Shown here one piece after another: positions 61,456 to 64,000 of a DNA stretch of 64,000 bases. A program made the translations under genes and the position numbers. Positions within the stretch are counted from its first letter, which is position 1; each line of letters begins with the position of its first letter. Source of the DNA: Penelope pileata (Eukaryota; Chordata; Aves; Galliformes; Cracidae); NCBI GenBank assembly GCA_013396635.1, contig WBMW01005106.1, positions 1,018,585 through 1,082,584 of the forward strand. Direction: 5' to 3'. Under the pieces are notes generated by a model. It saw only the letters and a list, made by a program, of their open reading frames with translations. It did not search any database and had not been told where the DNA came from.

Positions 61456-64000
61456 CTTTAAATAACTTACCTTTGTTCTTAATATAGATGGTTCCAGATG
61501 TAATTAATGTAGTATTTCTATGAACATAGATGAATGTCAGGACCAGTCAAACGAGAATTAGAGTAAACAGAAATCTTTCAGAAAGGAATTGTATGTTTTT
61601 GTGAGTCTTACGTTATCTTTCCTGGACCTTATTCTGTCAGCAAAGTCTGTATCCTTATATAGCCTAGCAGTAATTATTTCTTTTTTTTCTGTTTTGTTCT
61701 AATCCCAGGACATCTTCTATCACCTTTTATCAGTGAAAACACCTTTCACATGGTAGCTAACCAGAAAAAAATATGCCATGTAAAAATGAAACCCAAGTGG
61801 TGAATACAGAGAACAGCTGTGTGTCTTTTCAGTTGGAGAGTTTTATTTGGAGGAAGCATTTATCTGTACAGATGGTTAAGATGGGCTATGAAAATGCATC
61901 ATCATACTAACTGCAAGACATGACGTTATTAGAAAATGTTCATTATTTGTCTGGAAGAAGAAGAAAACTTGGATGGAATCAAAGCCTTAAACTGTTAAGA
62001 ATGAACTGTACAGACTGTATCTAGAAAATGTTTATAGTAACTGTCTTGGGAGAGAAATTAAATCTCTCTGCTAACTAATTTAGTAGATAAACTCCAGCAG
62101 AAACATGGTTGGGAACCTCTAGCAAAAAGAACTTAGTTTTTACTCAACAGAAAAAAATGCCAGTTGTTTCTCAAATCTGAATCCTGGGTCGTTATAGTTT
62201 TATGAAGAAGTGCTCATGAATTGAAAATAAGTTCTTCATAGAGATTTCAAAACATACTTTTTCTATAGGTAAGGAAAGAGATACTCTAAAAACATTAACA
62301 TTAATTTAATGTAGAATTAATACTTCATTCAGTGACTACTTGGGCAAGATCTTAATCTTTTCTGTTTACTTCATAGGGCATAAAAATGCCACAGATGTTA
62401 TAGAGCCCTCAAGCCTTTTTTTTCCAGCTTTAAGAAGATTCCTTTCCAAAAGCCTTTGTAGAAGACAACTGTAAACTCTGTGGAAAAACAACCCACAGCT
62501 CTGCAAAGATTTCCAGTAGCACTGGGTGGCTGATGTATACTTCAAAGCCCAAGGCTGTTAGTACACCAGGCCCTTTTCAGCTCTTTGAGTAGCTTAGGGC
62601 CAAGAAGACACGAATATAAATGAAATTGTTCTATTGCCATGCTGCTTGCTGGTTTCATCTTCTCACTTATCCCAGTTAGAAAATTGCCACAAGTCCCTGT
62701 ACTTTTCATGACTTCTTTTTCTTACTGTTTTGCCTACTATATTAGATAGAACAAATTGCTGATTTAAGCCATGAATATTACTGTAACGTGCTTTATATTT
62801 TTCATTATTTGGATTGGAACTTATTACATCACCATTTATAGATATATACTGCTTCATATAATTAATTTCACCATATGTGAACATAATACAAACAGAAAAG
62901 AACTTAAGGCAGCCACATGCTGTATTCAAAACTGACTGTGTCTACTCAGCAGAGGGGATTTGTTCAGGTCCTTTCTGTTTCAAATGCCTGTGATTTCAAG
63001 GTTTATTCACAGTGGTTATTCACACCAACATGCCTACTTGTTATGCAGATTGTGTGTAACTCTGCGTTCCTAATCCAGAAAACAGAAGTAGTGAGGATTT
63101 ATAAGCAATGTTGACTCAGTAAGAATGATACCTTCTAACTCAAGAAAGTTGTTGCTTTGATATATTCTGAATCACAGCTGCTCATCTCAGTGGTGAAAAT
63201 CCATTTTTCACTGCTTTTTGCTCCTGTTAGACCTGCTGAGCCAACGCAGCTAAATGAGAGTGAGGAGACAACTCTGTCCCATGTCACACCTTGTCAACTG
63301 AATTGTTTCCTATGGCAAGTTCCCACTGAAAACAACGGGTGTCCTGGAGATATCACAGGGGCATAAGCTGAAGTTTGAGGCATTGCTCCAGTGTTGTGCC
63401 AAAGACCTGAGGCAGCCAGCACAACACTTATTAATGAGGATGACTCTCAGAGGCCTGAGTCGGAGACAGAGGCACACAGAAAGTACATTTCCTCCTAGCA
63501 AATGGAGAATATCTGTTCCAGAGTCACAGAATTATATGACAATACCACATGATACCATTTTGTGAAATGACTTTTCTATTTTTTTCTACCTTTTGAAGAC
63601 CACAGTTCCCTCCCTTTTACAAATAGAAATATCTCAGTGGTTTGCTCCAATTTTCAAATCACATTGCGTTACAAAACTTACTCTTAAAGGTTTACATCGT
63701 AATTCATTCAAGATGTTTTAGCTAGATAAGTAAATCAATGGTGATAACCATCAACAGCACATAACTGAATCAGGAATGATGAATATTAGTGGAAAGACTC
63801 ATACAAGATTTTGCTTATGTACCTAGTATTTATGCCAGATTGAATCTTCTTTAGAATAAGTAATTACATTTGTAAGGTAAGCAACATTTTAAACTCTATT
63901 GTTTAAATTGGTAGCTGTAGGCTAGGCTGAAAGGCAACTCCTTTTAACTAATTGCTGCTATGACTCAGATGTTTTAACAGATATGCAATTAGGTTTGGTT
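61456..64000. other. Non-coding stretch in inferred DLG2 intron
   Basis: No gene recognised. The 63170-63450 part includes TTCCCACTGAAAACAACGGG, reminiscent of widely scattered old sauropsid repeats but not assignable. The common second exon of DLG2 was not found before the window ends. Confidence 0.6.

Noticed and set aside
63310..63365. Old sauropsid repeat suggested by CCCACTGAAAACAACGGG
   Set aside because: The motif is short and no surrounding sequence could be matched to a family.
1..64000. CRISPR arrays, operons, phage, rRNA or tRNA genes
   Set aside because: The sequence is vertebrate nuclear DNA. No spaced direct repeats, cloverleaf genes or rRNA segments were seen.

Overview
This is AT-rich, repeat-sparse vertebrate DNA from a bird, probably a galliform such as chicken. 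The evidence is ten CR1 LINE fragments (several with the typical ATTCTATG-type 3' tail) and two relics of a Galluhop-like mariner transposon. Nothing prokaryotic is present, and most open frames are no longer than chance allows in 64 kb read in six frames.

The one gene I recognise firmly is DLG2 (PSD-93, a postsynaptic MAGUK scaffold), on the + strand. At 44007-44048 lies the short first coding exon of the alpha isoform, encoding MFFACYCALRTNVK with the two palmitoylated cysteines (Cys5 and Cys7). It is followed directly by a strong splice donor, GTAAGAGG. About 200 bases upstream is a CTATATATAG element that reads both as a TATA box and as a perfect MEF2 site, inside a patch enriched in CpG. 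I infer that bases 1 to about 43800 are intron of longer DLG2 isoforms and alpha promoter flank, and that 44049-64000 is the start of the intron after the alpha exon. The next common DLG2 exon (beginning KYRYQDED) was not found here.

Repeats by region: mariner deletion derivative at 2.3-2.5 kb; CR1 at 13.9, 22.5-23.5, 26.8, 32.95, 37.8, 38.6, 51.9-52.6 (ancient), 53.2-54.1 (two copies end to end) and 60.7-61.5 kb; a longer mariner with a broken transposase at 55.5-56.7 kb. All CR1 fragments longer than about 300 bases lie antisense to DLG2.

Several stretches look protein-like but match nothing I recognise: a minus-strand terminal-exon candidate at 8825-9004 with a good acceptor, a plus-strand frame at 9586-9798, and a minus-strand pair at 57816-58362. 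They could belong to an unannotated gene nested in DLG2, to old pseudogenes, or to chance. No new biological system could be demonstrated. The most informative items are the alpha first exon with its leader architecture and these unexplained exon candidates.
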